A stretch of 53,657 nt of DNA from contig NZ_FNCG01000027.1 in assembly GCF_900100945.1 (NCBI RefSeq), forward strand, positions 1 through 53,657. The letters run 5' to 3'. The stretch comes from Mucilaginibacter gossypii (GTDB taxonomy: Bacteria > Bacteroidota > Bacteroidia > Sphingobacteriales > Sphingobacteriaceae). Below the pieces are notes generated by a model. It made no database searches. It was not told where the DNA came from and saw nothing but the letters and a program-made list of their open reading frames with translations. Position 1 is the first letter of the stretch. Every line of letters begins with the position of its first letter. Shown one piece after another: positions 1 through 8,895 of this stretch. The translations under genes and the position numbers were made by a program.

Positions 1-120
1 AAGTGATACCAGATCACTGGTGAAAGTCTCAAACGAACGAACCGGCTGGCCTTCAAGACCCACAAATACCTTGCGGGCTCCAATATCTATACCTGCCGCA
101 TGAAAATGCATCTTTTCCAT
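1..120 (-). CDS. IS110-family transposase, N-terminal fragment (cut by window edge)
   Basis: The reverse strand reads 40 codons from an ATG at 118-120 to the window edge. The start of the RuvC-like DEDD domain is visible: residues 9-19 read GIDIGARKVFV, with the first catalytic Asp at 11 in the usual hydrophobic-Asp-Ile-Gly context of IS110 transposases. The rest of the gene, including the C-terminal Ser region, lies outside the window. Family assignment rests only on this N-terminal signature. The element would be transcribed leftward, away from the sugar cluster that begins at 643. Confidence 0.72.
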   Translation of the reverse strand, partial: MEKMHFHAAGIDIGARKVFVGLEGQPVRSFETFTSDLVSL

Positions 121-642
121 ACTTATAACGCTTTTTAAACCGTGCCCGAAGGAGTTTAAAGAAAAGACAGGCTACCCATCGGACAAATCACCCACACAAG
201 GGATCGTACCATACCTTCAGACTCTTGCTTCGGAACCATACTCAGCAACAGGCAATAAGCACTATAACTCGGTCGGCCACACTGCACGGTTCAGCAAATC
301 TATGTCATTTCACCTTCAGAGGCCACGGATTTAAACACTCAGAATGACAGACTTTTTTTAACATGTCGTGGGTAACTTGTTTCAGCACCCCCACAAGAAA
401 GGTAGGCGCTTTGATTAGCACGCGGCTATGCAAATGAGGTGTTGAAACAAGTTCAACATGACAGCAATTTTATCCTCCATAGGATAAACGAAGTATATTA
501 TAAAATCATGCTAAGTTGCCTTTATACATCTTCTAAAAATTTTCAATTTCTAAATATTATTCATTAATCTTGAACGGTATTCTGAACCAGGTAAATCCTG
601 TGCGCTGTTCCAATTATCGGCGCTTTATTATATATACGTTTT
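121..642. other. Non-coding spacer beside the IS110 gene
   Basis: No convincing gene was found in this 522-base stretch. It probably holds the non-coding end of the IS110 element, which lacks the terminal inverted repeats of most IS, and a REP-like inverted repeat at 364-463. The last 160 bases are AT-rich and probably carry the promoter of the gene at 643, but no clear TTG/TAnnTTTG pair was seen. Confidence 0.5.
364..463. repeat. REP-like imperfect inverted repeat
   Basis: Arms 364-391 and 436-463 are imperfect reverse complements, sharing a core of AACTTGTTTCA on the left and TGAAACAAGTT on the right. The 44-base loop contains no gene. Short palindromes with an AACTTGTTTCA core are, from general knowledge, common intergenic repeats in Bacteroidota genomes. 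Copy number elsewhere cannot be judged here. Confidence 0.55.
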
Positions 643-1728
643 ATGAACAAAACTAAAGTAGCCATACTGGGTGCCGGTTTTATTACCGATATCCACATGG
701 AATCATACCATCGTTTTATCCCCGAAGCCGACGTGGTGGCCTGCTATGCCCGCAAGCCCGAAAAAGCCAAAGCCTTTGCCGAAAAATATCACATAACCCA
801 ATGGTTTGATGATATTGATAAACTGCTTGCCGAATCGGGCTGTGAGGTGGTAGACATCTGCCTGCCTAATTACCTGCATGCCGAAGCTACCATCAAAGCC
901 GCGAAAGCAGGCAAACATGTTATCATCGAAAAGCCGCTGGCTGTAACCATTGAAGAAGCTGATGAAATGATAGCCGTATGCAAGGCCAACAATGTAAAAC
1001 TAATGTATGCCGAAGAGCTTTGCTTCGCGCCAAAATATGAGCGGGCAAGGCATTTGGTAAAGGAAGGAGCTATTGGCGACATCTATATGCTAAAACAAGG
1101 CGAAAAACATTCGGGGCCGCATTCGGACTGGTTTTATGATATCAACTTTTCAGGAGGCGGTGTAATTATGGATATGGGTTGCCATGCATTGGGCTGGTTT
1201 AGGTGGATGCTGGACAATGCTAAACCTAAAAGTGTTTATGCCAGTATGAGCACGGTGCTACATAAAGGGCGTACCAAAGGCGAAGATAATTCGGTTATTA
1301 TTATTGAGTTTGAAAACGGGGTAACCGCTGTTGCCGAAAACAGCTGGGCCAAACATGGCGGCATGGATGATCGTTGCGAAATTCACGGACTTGGCGGCGT
1401 TATTTACGCCGATTTGTTTATGGGCAATGCCGCAGTAACCTATAGCCGTGATGGATACGGCTACGCCATGGAAAAATCAGATACCACACAAGGCTGGAGC
1501 TTCACCATTTTTGAAGAAGCTTTTAACCAGGGTTATCCGCATGAGCTCAAACATTTTATTGATTGTGTACAGAACAACAAAACCCCGCTTGTAACCGGGG
1601 AAGACGGCAGAGCTGTGCTCGAACTTATCTACGCAGCTTATGCCTCGGCAGGTGCCGGCAAAAAAATTGAGCTGCCATTTTCGGCAAAGATTGATAAACC
1701 TGTAAATCTTTGGCTCGATAATAAATAA
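643..1728 (+). CDS. Gfo/Idh/MocA-family NAD(P)-dependent oxidoreductase
   Basis: 361 aa, the usual length for the family. The N-terminal Rossmann fold has the glycine motif GAGFITDIHM at residues 9-18. The conserved EKPLAVTIEEADEM around residues 95-108 holds the Glu-Lys-Pro loop carrying the catalytic Lys. The C-terminal alpha/beta substrate domain follows, with GGGVIMDMGCHAL near residue 172. There is no signal peptide, so it is probably cytoplasmic. These enzymes oxidise or reduce sugar and polyol hydroxyls with NAD(P). Three bases separate it from the NagB-like gene, implying cotranscription, and a GMC oxidoreductase and a DUF1080 protein lie downstream. That company suggests a role in metabolising keto-sugars released from glycosides. 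The exact substrate cannot be read from sequence. Confidence 0.9.
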   Translation: MNKTKVAILGAGFITDIHMESYHRFIPEADVVACYARKPEKAKAFAEKYHITQWFDDIDKLLAESGCEVVDICLPNYLHAEATIKAAKAGKHVIIEKPLAVTIEEADEMIAVCKANNVKLMYAEELCFAPKYERARHLVKEGAIGDIYMLKQGEKHSGPHSDWFYDINFSGGGVIMDMGCHALGWFRWMLDNAKPKSVYASMSTVLHKGRTKGEDNSVIIIEFENGVTAVAENSWAKHGGMDDRCEIHGLGGVIYADLFMGNAAVTYSRDGYGYAMEKSDTTQGWSFTIFEEAFNQGYPHELKHFIDCVQNNKTPLVTGEDGRAVLELIYAAYASAGAGKKIELPFSAKIDKPVNLWLDNK

Positions 1729-1731
1729 CAA

Positions 1732-2460
1732 ATGAAACTACATACATATCCTGATTATAATACCATGTCGAAAGCAGTGGCCGACCTGGTAGTTACCCTG
1801 ATTAACCAAAAGCCCGATTCACTGATCTGTTTCCCTTCAGGCGATTCGCCAACCGGTATGTTCAGTTACCTGGTTCAGTATGCAAATAACGGACAGGTCG
1901 ATTTTAGCCAAACCAACTTTGTGGGACTGGATGAATGGGTTGGCCTCGACCGTACTAATGATGGCAGCTGCACTTATTTCCTCGAAAAGCACTTTTTTAC
2001 GCCGCTTAATATTTCGCCCGGAAAAGTAAAGTTCTTTAACGCTGTTGCTGATGACCTGGATGCCGAATGCCAGGCCATGAATAAACATATTGATAACCAT
2101 GGCGGATTGGATATGATGGTGGTTGGAGTAGGGCTTAATGGTCATATCGGCCTTAATGAACCCGGCTCCGATTTTCATTCTTATGCGCATCATTCGCCTT
2201 TAGCAGCTATTACTGTAGAAGTTGCTCAAAAATACTTTACTACTGATACAGTTTTAACCGAGGGCATTACCCTTGGCTTACGGCATTTAGCCGAAGCTGC
2301 TGTACCGGTGCTGATAGCCAGCGGAAGTAAAAAAGCACCAATTATTGCTGAGGCATTGCAAGGCTGTGTTACCAACGATGTACCGGCATCAATATTTAAA
2401 ACGCTGCAAAATGCGCAGATATTTATAGATGATGCCGCGGCCGCACAACTGGAAGCTTAA
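1732..2460 (+). CDS. Glucosamine-6-phosphate deaminase-like protein (NagB/6PGL superfamily)
   Basis: 242 aa, about full length for NagB. It shows the phosphate-binding loop FPSGDSPTGM near residues 34-43, the GLDEW motif near 64 with the proton-transfer Asp, and the GVGLNGHIGLNEPG motif near 132-145. The catalytic His and Glu are present. The residue equivalent to the E. coli Asp141 is Asn, as is common in NagB proteins outside enterobacteria. The expected reaction is conversion of glucosamine-6-phosphate to fructose-6-phosphate and ammonia. A sugar-phosphate isomerase or lactonase role is an alternative, because the neighbours are glycoside-oxidising enzymes and no amino-sugar genes are visible. 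It starts three bases after the preceding stop, so the two genes are almost certainly one transcript. Confidence 0.82.
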   Translation: MKLHTYPDYNTMSKAVADLVVTLINQKPDSLICFPSGDSPTGMFSYLVQYANNGQVDFSQTNFVGLDEWVGLDRTNDGSCTYFLEKHFFTPLNISPGKVKFFNAVADDLDAECQAMNKHIDNHGGLDMMVVGVGLNGHIGLNEPGSDFHSYAHHSPLAAITVEVAQKYFTTDTVLTEGITLGLRHLAEAAVPVLIASGSKKAPIIAEALQGCVTNDVPASIFKTLQNAQIFIDDAAAAQLEA

Positions 2461-2529
2461 AGCTAAAGACTGAAAGCCGAAGGCAAAAATTTAAAGCTTT
2501 CAGCTTTCGGCCTTCTACTTTCAGCTTTA
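2461..2529. repeat. Word-array spacer A: imperfect inverted repeat of CTGAAAGCC-like words
   Basis: Directly after the NagB-like stop, the left arm (2461-2484) is built of words such as AAAGACTGAAAGCCGAAGGC. The right arm (2503-2526) is its imperfect complement, with CTTTCGGCC and TTTCAGC words. The fold could act as a terminator, although there is no strong T-run. Closely similar words recur in the spacer at 47597-47690. Confidence 0.6.
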
Positions 2530-2579
2530 TAAAACCTATTGACAATTAAACAGTTTATTAATCATAACCAATTGTAACT

Positions 2580-4295
2580 ATGCCTCAAGAACCCCAAAAT
2601 GCTAAAGATCAGTTAACCTATGATGCTATAGTGATAGGCTCGGGTATTAGCGGAGGATGGGCAGCGAAGGAGCTTTGCGAACAGGGTTTAAAAACCTTGG
2701 TGCTTGAACGGGGCAGGGATGTGCAACATATCAAGGATTATCCAACAGCAACTATGGATCCCTGGGAGTTCAAGCACCGCGGCGAAATGACGAAGGATTT
2801 TTTGAAAGAAAACCCACTGATCAGCAGGGCTGCCGGTTATGGTGAGGACGATGCCCACTTCTTCGTAAAAGATAAAGATCATCCTTACATACAGGAAAAA
2901 CCGTTCGACTGGATCCGAGGTTACCAGGTTGGTGGTAAGTCGCTTACCTGGGGCAGGGCTTGCCAGCGATGGAGCAAGTTTGAGTTTGAAAACCCAGCCC
3001 GTTTTGGTTACGGCATTGAATGGCCTATTAGTTACGATGATGTAGCGCCATGGTACTCACATGTAGAAAAATTCATAGGCGTTTGCGGTAATAAAGACGG
3101 CATTGAAGCCATGCCCGATGGCGAGTTTTTGCCTCCTTTTGATATGAACGCAGTGCAGGAACATATCAGCAAAAAGATAAAAGAAAACTATCCCGACAGG
3201 CACCTGGTACATGCCCGCTGGGCGCATATTACTGAGCCGAAGCAGATCCACATAGATCAGGGGCGCGTTAAATGTATGGCACGGAACCTGTGTATGCGCG
3301 GCTGCCCCTTCGGTGGTTATTTTAGTTCGGTAAGTTCAACGCTGCCCTGGGCCAAAAAAACGGGTAACCTCACTATACGTCCCTTTTCGGTGGTGCATTC
3401 AATTATTTATGACGAAAAGCTTGGCAAAGCTACCGGGGTAAAAGTTATCGATACCAATACTAAAGCTGAGTTCGTGTATAAGGCCCGGATCATTTTTATG
3501 AATGCTTCGGCATTGAATACTAACCTCATCCTGCTCAATTCAAAATCAGAAAGGTTCCCGAACGGGCTTGGCAATGATAATGGCCTGCTGGGTAAATACA
3601 TCGCTTTTCAAAATTACCGGGCATCGGTAACGGCAGATATGGATGGCTTTTTAAACCGCTATTACTTCGGCCGAAACCCAACCGAGCTAATCCTCGCCAA
3701 TTATCGTAACCTGCACAAACAGGAAACCGATTATAAAGGTGGCTTCACTACGTTTATGGGCGCATATCGTAACCGGGGACCAAAAGAAACTGCCGAAGGC
3801 GAGGTAGGAGGAGCTTACAAAGATTCGCTTACAGAACCGGGCGGATGGAGTGCTTACATGTACCTACAGGGCGAAACCATACCCAAGGAAAGGAATCATG
3901 TGCGTTTAAGTAAAGAGCAGAAAGATCAATGGGGCATCCCGCTGCTGATCACCTCGGTTGAGTATGATGATAATGATGAGCGCATGATCCAGGACTTTTT
4001 AACCCAAACCGCCGATATGTTTGAGAAAGCCGGCTGTACCAATATTCAAAAGCACGAAAACAAACAGGCGCCGGGCCTCGATATCCATGAAATGGGAGGG
4101 GTGCGCATGGGGAAAGATCCAAAGACATCGCTGCTTAACCAATGGAACCAACTCCACTTGTGCAAAAACGTGTTTGTGACCGATGGCGCTTGTATGGCGA
4201 CTACCGGAAACCAAAGTCCTTCAATTTTGTATATGGCTTTAACTGCCCGTGCTGCTACTTATGCGGTGGGCGAATTTAAAAAGGGAAATCTTTAA
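2580..4295 (+). CDS. GMC-family FAD oxidoreductase (glucoside 3-dehydrogenase large-subunit type)
   Basis: 571 aa. The N-terminal FAD-binding fold has IVIGSGISGGWAAKEL at about residues 17-32 and an acidic ribose-binding residue in LVLERG. A Cys-rich MARNLCMRGCPFGG stretch lies near 236-249. The C-terminal GMC domain carries the predicted catalytic His503 (IHEMGGVRMG) and its partner Asn544 (TTGNQSPS). This is the architecture of membrane- or periplasm-associated sugar dehydrogenases such as glucoside 3-dehydrogenase and the gluconate dehydrogenase flavoprotein. No signal peptide is present. Relatives are exported with a Tat-signal small subunit (gluconate_2-dh3 family), which is usually next door but absent here. 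The likely role is oxidation of a glycosyl C3 hydroxyl to a 3-keto sugar, matching the DUF1080 lyase/hydrolase 25 bases downstream. Confidence 0.88.
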   Translation: MPQEPQNAKDQLTYDAIVIGSGISGGWAAKELCEQGLKTLVLERGRDVQHIKDYPTATMDPWEFKHRGEMTKDFLKENPLISRAAGYGEDDAHFFVKDKDHPYIQEKPFDWIRGYQVGGKSLTWGRACQRWSKFEFENPARFGYGIEWPISYDDVAPWYSHVEKFIGVCGNKDGIEAMPDGEFLPPFDMNAVQEHISKKIKENYPDRHLVHARWAHITEPKQIHIDQGRVKCMARNLCMRGCPFGGYFSSVSSTLPWAKKTGNLTIRPFSVVHSIIYDEKLGKATGVKVIDTNTKAEFVYKARIIFMNASALNTNLILLNSKSERFPNGLGNDNGLLGKYIAFQNYRASVTADMDGFLNRYYFGRNPTELILANYRNLHKQETDYKGGFTTFMGAYRNRGPKETAEGEVGGAYKDSLTEPGGWSAYMYLQGETIPKERNHVRLSKEQKDQWGIPLLITSVEYDDNDERMIQDFLTQTADMFEKAGCTNIQKHENKQAPGLDIHEMGGVRMGKDPKTSLLNQWNQLHLCKNVFVTDGACMATTGNQSPSILYMALTARAATYAVGEFKKGNL

Positions 4296-4320
4296 AACTT
4301 ACTAATTAAACATAACACCA

Positions 4321-5079
4321 ATGAACAAGGTATTTTTAATAGCGTTAACAGCCATCGTCATAAGCGGCTGCCATTCATCCACCCCAAAAAACTATAATAA
4401 TGACAGCACCGTTGTTGCCAATACCAACAAAAAAACGGCGGTCACAACTACTGGATTTGAGCCATTATTTGATGGTAAAACTACCGACGGCTGGCATGCA
4501 TACGGTAAACCGGCACCGGGTTTGTCCTGGAAAGCAGAAGATGGCGTACTGCATCTTGACGCATCGCAAAAAGGCGACTGGCAAAGCAAAAACGGCGGCG
4601 ACATGGTTAGCAATGGTGAATATGAAAATTTTGACCTGAAGCTGGAGTGGAAAATTTCCAAAGGCGGTAACAGCGGGATCCTGTTTCATGTTAAGGAAGA
4701 TACTACTAAATACAAATACAGCTACTTTACCGGCCCCGAATGCCAGGTTGTTGATAACAAGGAGAACGAAGACGGCAAACTCATCAAACACCGTGCAGGT
4801 GATCTGTATGACCTGATCTCGATATCAAAAGAAGTAGTTAAACCTGCCGGCGAGTGGAACCAGGTAGAGATTGTTTGCAACAACAGCAAGCTTGATTTTA
4901 CCATTAACGGAGAGCATGTATTGTCAACCACCCTGTGGGACGATAACTGGAAAAAACTGGTAGCAGGCAGCAAATTCAAGGAATGGCCAGACTTCGGTAC
5001 GTTTAAAACCGGCCACATCGTGCTGCAGGATCATGGTGCGGATGTGTGGTACAGGAATATTGAGATTAAGAAGTTATAA
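4321..5079 (+). CDS. DUF1080 lipoprotein (3-keto-disaccharide hydrolase family)
   Basis: 252 aa. The N terminus is a lipoprotein signal with lipobox ISGC, the lipidated Cys being residue 17, so the protein is probably anchored in the outer or inner membrane facing the periplasm. From about residue 46 the DUF1080/LamG-like jelly roll begins (FEPLFDGKTTDGWHAYGK) and runs to the end, with GGNSGILFHV near 119 and the characteristic GHIVLQDHGADVWYRNI near the C terminus. Members of this Pfam family cleave 3-keto-glycosidic bonds. It follows the GMC oxidoreductase by 25 bases, so an oxidise-then-cleave pathway is a reasonable inference. The transcript probably ends at the repeat region 5099-5165. 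Confidence 0.87.
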   Translation: MNKVFLIALTAIVISGCHSSTPKNYNNDSTVVANTNKKTAVTTTGFEPLFDGKTTDGWHAYGKPAPGLSWKAEDGVLHLDASQKGDWQSKNGGDMVSNGEYENFDLKLEWKISKGGNSGILFHVKEDTTKYKYSYFTGPECQVVDNKENEDGKLIKHRAGDLYDLISISKEVVKPAGEWNQVEIVCNNSKLDFTINGEHVLSTTLWDDNWKKLVAGSKFKEWPDFGTFKTGHIVLQDHGADVWYRNIEIKKL

Positions 5080-5098
5080 GGCTTGTTCATAACGAATC

Positions 5099-5165
5099 GT
5101 CATTGTTGTGAGGTAGAAAATTTGACGTGTGAAGACTTACGAAGTTTCAAAAACTTCGTAAGTCT
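5099..5165. repeat. Long perfect hairpin (REP-like, possible bidirectional terminator)
   Basis: 5133-5147 and 5151-5165 form a perfect 15-bp stem (AGACTTACGAAGTTT) with a three-base loop. Weaker outer complementarity (CGTCA at 5099, GTGACG near 5178-5183) extends it. It lies between convergent genes, the DUF1080 gene and the CocE-like hydrolase, so it may terminate both. The ACTTACGAAGTT palindrome resembles repeats seen in many Bacteroidota intergenic regions. Confidence 0.65.
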
Positions 5166-5190
5166 GGATTCTACACCGTGACGATATATT

Positions 5191-5232
5191 TTATCTTCCT
5201 GTCCCTTGTTTCCTGGCGTCTTGCGTCTTTCC
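5191..5232. repeat. Word-array spacer E (pyrimidine-rich, single arm)
   Basis: Between the hairpin and the stop of the CocE-like gene, the + strand repeats short words (TTCCTGTCCC, TTTCCTGGCGTC, TTGCGTC, TTTCCTC). Only one arm is present; no complementary arm was found nearby. Confidence 0.4.
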
Positions 5233-6936
5233 TCACCTGAGCACCGGAATATTAATATAACTATCATTAAACCATTTTATTTGCAGCGGCACTTTAGCAT
5301 CACTGATAGTTTCATCGCTTACATTTTTGCCCGTTCCATAGTTGACCTGCTCAAAAGGGCTTTTGTTGATATTGAGCAGGATCACAATACGGCTGCTTCT
5401 GCTAAATTGCTTGCTGGTGATATAGCTGTTAGTAAAGGGAATGTTTTCCATTTGTCCCGGTTTTAATAAATGTCTTTCCTCCGGGTTGCCGGCATAACTC
5501 GCCCTCCCCATAAAGTAGGTGAGGTAAAAGTATTTCCCGTCGGGCATTTCTTCAAACATCACCACGTGGTAGTCCATATCTTTTTTATTGATGATGGTTT
5601 TTAAAACGCCCGAAAAAGCTCCGCTTATAGTTAAAGGCTTTTCGAGCGGATCACTTTTAAAAACAAGGCTGCTGCCGGTATTCAGCGTGTCGTAAATAAG
5701 CTGATTTAAAAAATAATAACTGCTGATACTATCCCGGTTGGCAAAATCTACACGTTGTGAGGTGAAGTGCTTCTTCAATGGCTTAACAGGGTTTAACCGG
5801 GAGTTATCCAGGTAAAATTTCAGGGTATCGTTACTCATTTGCTTTAATGAAGGCACATGTTTCCACTCGTTGCTGCCCATAACTTCAAAGTTGAATTTAT
5901 CCTTCAGAAAAGCAGGTTTGGGTTTGTTTTTGAAGATATAATCAAACCATTGATAAATAATTTCGTGGATGTTGATCCGCGCTGCATCATCAATTTTGTA
6001 ACCGTTGAAAACGGAATCAGGATGCCCCTGTGAGCCGAAATGTCCGTATGGCCCGATAATTACATAATGATTAGGATTGGCATTATATTTCAGATGTTCG
6101 CGATAGTAATACATGCCGCCAATTTGCCCGCCATCGTAATAGCCGGTGGTTGTTAACACGGGTATATTGATATCTGCAAAGTCTTTTTTATAAGGGATCA
6201 TGTTCTGCCAGTATTGATCATAGGTTGGGTGTGCTACCCAATGCCTGAACATGTTGTTGGCCCCTCTGCCGGTTAGGCTGTCGAGCGTGTGATATGCTAA
6301 CCCTGCATTATACCATTTCCAGTACAACTGGTTCCATTGCGGACTGTTGTAATCTTTTTCATCCAGGAATTTATTGTTGCTGGTGTAATAAGTCCACGAA
6401 AAAACGAAGCTCATTTGCACATTATTGGTCATGGGTACATCAAGCCCTGGTGCTACCGCGGCCGATGGTACAATGGTTTTAAGCGCCGGGTGAAGCTTTT
6501 TGGCAGCTGCCCATTGGGTAAAGCCGTTATAACTTCCACCGTACATGCCAACCCGGCCATCACTCCAGGATTGTTTACTGATCCAGTCAATCACATCGTA
6601 TGCATCGCGGCCATCGGTTTCATAAGCCAGCGGCTCACCGGGACTGCTCCATTTGCCGCGGGTATAGGCAAATACACCAACATAACCTCTGTCTGCAGCT
6701 TCCTGAATTTTTAACGAATCTGTTCGTCGGGCATAAATGGTAAACTGGAAAATAGCTGGCAGCTTTTCGGTTACGCCTTTTTTGCGGGCCACCATCACGG
6801 TAACAAATACGCCGTCACGTGTTTTTAGCAATACGCTATCCTGAAGGTAAGATCCCGTAGCTTTTTTGCTTTGTGCCGATGCCATGCTGCCAAAAACAAA
6901 GCATAGCAATAGCAGGGAGAATAATTTTCTCATCAT
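5233..6936 (-). CDS. Secreted S15-family/CocE-NonD hydrolase (X-Pro dipeptidyl-peptidase-like)
   Basis: 567 aa with a cleavable signal peptide (hydrophobic core FSLLLLCFVFG, cleavage near SMASA-Q, residues 17-22), so it is probably periplasmic or outer-membrane facing. The alpha/beta-hydrolase domain (about 45-350) has the nucleophile motif GGSYNG with Ser135, an acidic candidate in TTGYYDGGQ and a His in GPYGHFGSQG. The C-terminal jelly-roll domain (about 370-560) is typical of S15/CocE enzymes. They cleave X-Pro dipeptides, acyl esters or beta-lactam side chains; the substrate is not predictable. It lies 30 bases downstream of the LytTR regulator on the same strand, suggesting coexpression. 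Confidence 0.86.
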   Translation of the reverse strand: MMRKLFSLLLLCFVFGSMASAQSKKATGSYLQDSVLLKTRDGVFVTVMVARKKGVTEKLPAIFQFTIYARRTDSLKIQEAADRGYVGVFAYTRGKWSSPGEPLAYETDGRDAYDVIDWISKQSWSDGRVGMYGGSYNGFTQWAAAKKLHPALKTIVPSAAVAPGLDVPMTNNVQMSFVFSWTYYTSNNKFLDEKDYNSPQWNQLYWKWYNAGLAYHTLDSLTGRGANNMFRHWVAHPTYDQYWQNMIPYKKDFADINIPVLTTTGYYDGGQIGGMYYYREHLKYNANPNHYVIIGPYGHFGSQGHPDSVFNGYKIDDAARINIHEIIYQWFDYIFKNKPKPAFLKDKFNFEVMGSNEWKHVPSLKQMSNDTLKFYLDNSRLNPVKPLKKHFTSQRVDFANRDSISSYYFLNQLIYDTLNTGSSLVFKSDPLEKPLTISGAFSGVLKTIINKKDMDYHVVMFEEMPDGKYFYLTYFMGRASYAGNPEERHLLKPGQMENIPFTNSYITSKQFSRSSRIVILLNINKSPFEQVNYGTGKNVSDETISDAKVPLQIKWFNDSYINIPVLR

Positions 6937-6966
6937 TTTTTATTGTTTATATATGTGTTGGTTGAT

Positions 6967-7665
6967 TTACTTACTTGCTATCCATTGCCTGAATTTGCCA
7001 GACTGTCGTTCGGAAATCTCCAGTTGAGCACCGGTACTAAGCGTTATTTTTAAACGGCCATCCACCGTTGTTATGGTTTGGATGTATTGCCTATTAACAA
7101 TTTGCGCACGATTGATCCTGAAAAAGATATTGCTGGTCAATTTATCCTCCAACTGGTTAAGAGAGCTTTTCAGGAACACCGTTTTATCGCCCAAAAAGAT
7201 CCTTGCATAATTATCCATCGATTCAATAAGGTGTACAGAGCTCCACTGAATGAAATGATATTGCTGACGGTCTTTCACAAAGATCTGTCCGGCAGGGTCT
7301 GTTTTACCCAGGCGCTGCCTTGACTGCGCTATGGCTTTCTCAAATCTTTCTTCGCGGATAGGTTTTACAAGGTAATCAAGCGCACTTACTTCGAAAGCTT
7401 TAACCGCATATTGGTCATAAGCCGTTGTAAATATCACCGGTGGTACCTGATCTAACGATTCAAGCAAATCAAAGCCTGATTTTTCGGGCATCTGAATGTC
7501 TAAGAAAAGGAGGTCGGGGGTTTCCTCGCCTATCATTTTCAGGGCATCGTCGGCATTGGTGGCTTCTCCCATGATTTCAAAATCAGGGTAACCGGCAAGC
7601 AGACGCGTTATTTCATTTCTGGCAGCACGTTCATCATCAACAATCAAGGCCCTTATCTTTGTCAT
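6967..7665 (-). CDS. LytTR-family response regulator
   Basis: 232 aa. The receiver domain (residues 1-120) has the acidic pair in VDDERAARN, the phosphoacceptor Asp56 (LFLDIQMPEKSG), the conserved Thr in TTAYDQYAVKAF and the Lys in LVKPI. A C-terminal LytTR DNA-binding domain (about 135-230) includes FFRINRAQIVN. Its ATG overlaps the stop of the upstream kinase gene (ATGA, 4 bases), so the two are translationally coupled. This is the standard LytS/LytR-type pair of Bacteroidota. The target genes are unknown; the hydrolase immediately downstream is the nearest candidate. Confidence 0.93.
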   Translation of the reverse strand: MTKIRALIVDDERAARNEITRLLAGYPDFEIMGEATNADDALKMIGEETPDLLFLDIQMPEKSGFDLLESLDQVPPVIFTTAYDQYAVKAFEVSALDYLVKPIREERFEKAIAQSRQRLGKTDPAGQIFVKDRQQYHFIQWSSVHLIESMDNYARIFLGDKTVFLKSSLNQLEDKLTSNIFFRINRAQIVNRQYIQTITTVDGRLKITLSTGAQLEISERQSGKFRQWIASK

Positions 7666-8720
7666 AAAACAGGAATTTTAATGGTTGCTGTTACTATATC
7701 ATTTGTTTCGCTGAGGGTAAAATGGGCAAAGTCTTTGTATTGTAATTCTAAGCGTTCGGTTAGGTTTTTAAGGCCAAGCCCGCTGCTATCGTCCGTCGGA
7801 TTTAACCGGCCGGGATTACTTACGGATATTATCAAATTGTCATGATCATTAATAAGTTGTACCCGAATGAGCCCACCTTGTTTTTGCTGACTGATGCCAT
7901 GCTTTATAGCATTTTCAACAAGCGTTTGAATACACAAGCGGGGAATAAGTATACTATGATACTCATCGCCCGCTTCAATGTGATACTGCAACCGCTCTTC
8001 AAGCCGGAGTTCTTCCAGTTCGAGATAATCTTTAACAAGTTCCAGCTCTTCTTTTATGGAGATCATTTGTTTGTCGCCGCTGTAAAGGGAGTTCCGCAGT
8101 AGGTCGGCCAGCAGGTCGATTGCCCGCCTTGCCGATTTGGGATCATCAATAACTAAAGCTTTGATATTATTTAAAGAGTTGAACAAAAAATGAGGGTTAA
8201 GTTGTGCCGAAAGATTGCTAAGCTGTGCATCGCGGGTAGTAACCGCCAGCCGGGCATTTTCTTGGGCTATATTGATTTCGCGTTTTGCGTAGTGGTATAG
8301 ATGATAAGCCAGTAGCCAGATCGACATCAATCGTACCCCGGCCACAAAAATGCTATCGCGATAGAAATCAAAAAAATCGCCGAACGGTTCCGAAAACCCC
8401 GGTTTAAACCAAACCCTGAAAAGGTAAACCTTCGAAGCAGTTACAAACAGGTAAACCAACCCCAATATAAAAACAGCGAGTACCAATCGTGGTAATAATT
8501 TGTTTAATCCCAGGTTTTGCCAGCCCAATTTTAAGGCAAGGCAACGATATAAGTGAGTAATGAGGATATAAAGAGCAACATCGGTAGTAAATTGAAGAAT
8601 GCTTAACCACCAGTTAAAGCCTGGCTGATTGTAGCCCGTATACCCCCAGTAAAGCGCCGCAACCGACCAGCCAATGAGCTGACATTTCCAATAAAGCGAT
8701 ATAGTTACCTGTTGTTTCAA
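7662..8720 (-). CDS. LytS-like sensor histidine kinase (His_kinase family)
   Basis: 352 aa. The N-terminal third holds about four membrane segments (near 12-30, 38-60, 74-96 and 115-138) with little extracytoplasmic sequence, then a short coiled linker. The His_kinase domain begins around 160, with phosphoacceptor His177 in QLNPHFLFNSLNNIKAL. The HATPase N box is VENAIKHGI and the G box GLGLKNLTERL. The start is a TTG, with an in-frame stop directly before it and no ATG upstream. It signals to the regulator encoded in overlap downstream. The stimulus is unknown. Confidence 0.92.
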   Translation of the reverse strand: MKQQVTISLYWKCQLIGWSVAALYWGYTGYNQPGFNWWLSILQFTTDVALYILITHLYRCLALKLGWQNLGLNKLLPRLVLAVFILGLVYLFVTASKVYLFRVWFKPGFSEPFGDFFDFYRDSIFVAGVRLMSIWLLAYHLYHYAKREINIAQENARLAVTTRDAQLSNLSAQLNPHFLFNSLNNIKALVIDDPKSARRAIDLLADLLRNSLYSGDKQMISIKEELELVKDYLELEELRLEERLQYHIEAGDEYHSILIPRLCIQTLVENAIKHGISQQKQGGLIRVQLINDHDNLIISVSNPGRLNPTDDSSGLGLKNLTERLELQYKDFAHFTLSETNDIVTATIKIPVL

Positions 8721-8895
8721 TTACTTGTTGCCGAATTGTTTTACCAAAGCAACAAAAACTATTATACAGTTAAAAGATAAAGTACATGAGTGCAGGTATT
8801 TAGGGGATGAATGAAGAAAAGATGCAAGGCTTTTAGATGCAAGAGCCAAGAGTGTTATAGCTTATACTCATAGTGATTTATAGACTTTAACGGCG

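Noticed and set aside
5206..5466. Open frame on the + strand
   Set aside because: It is antisense to the end of the CocE-like gene and has no family features.
8821..8852. Possible further word array (GATGCAAGGC, GATGCAAGAGCC)
   Set aside because: Only two loose copies and no inverted arm, too weak to list with the others.
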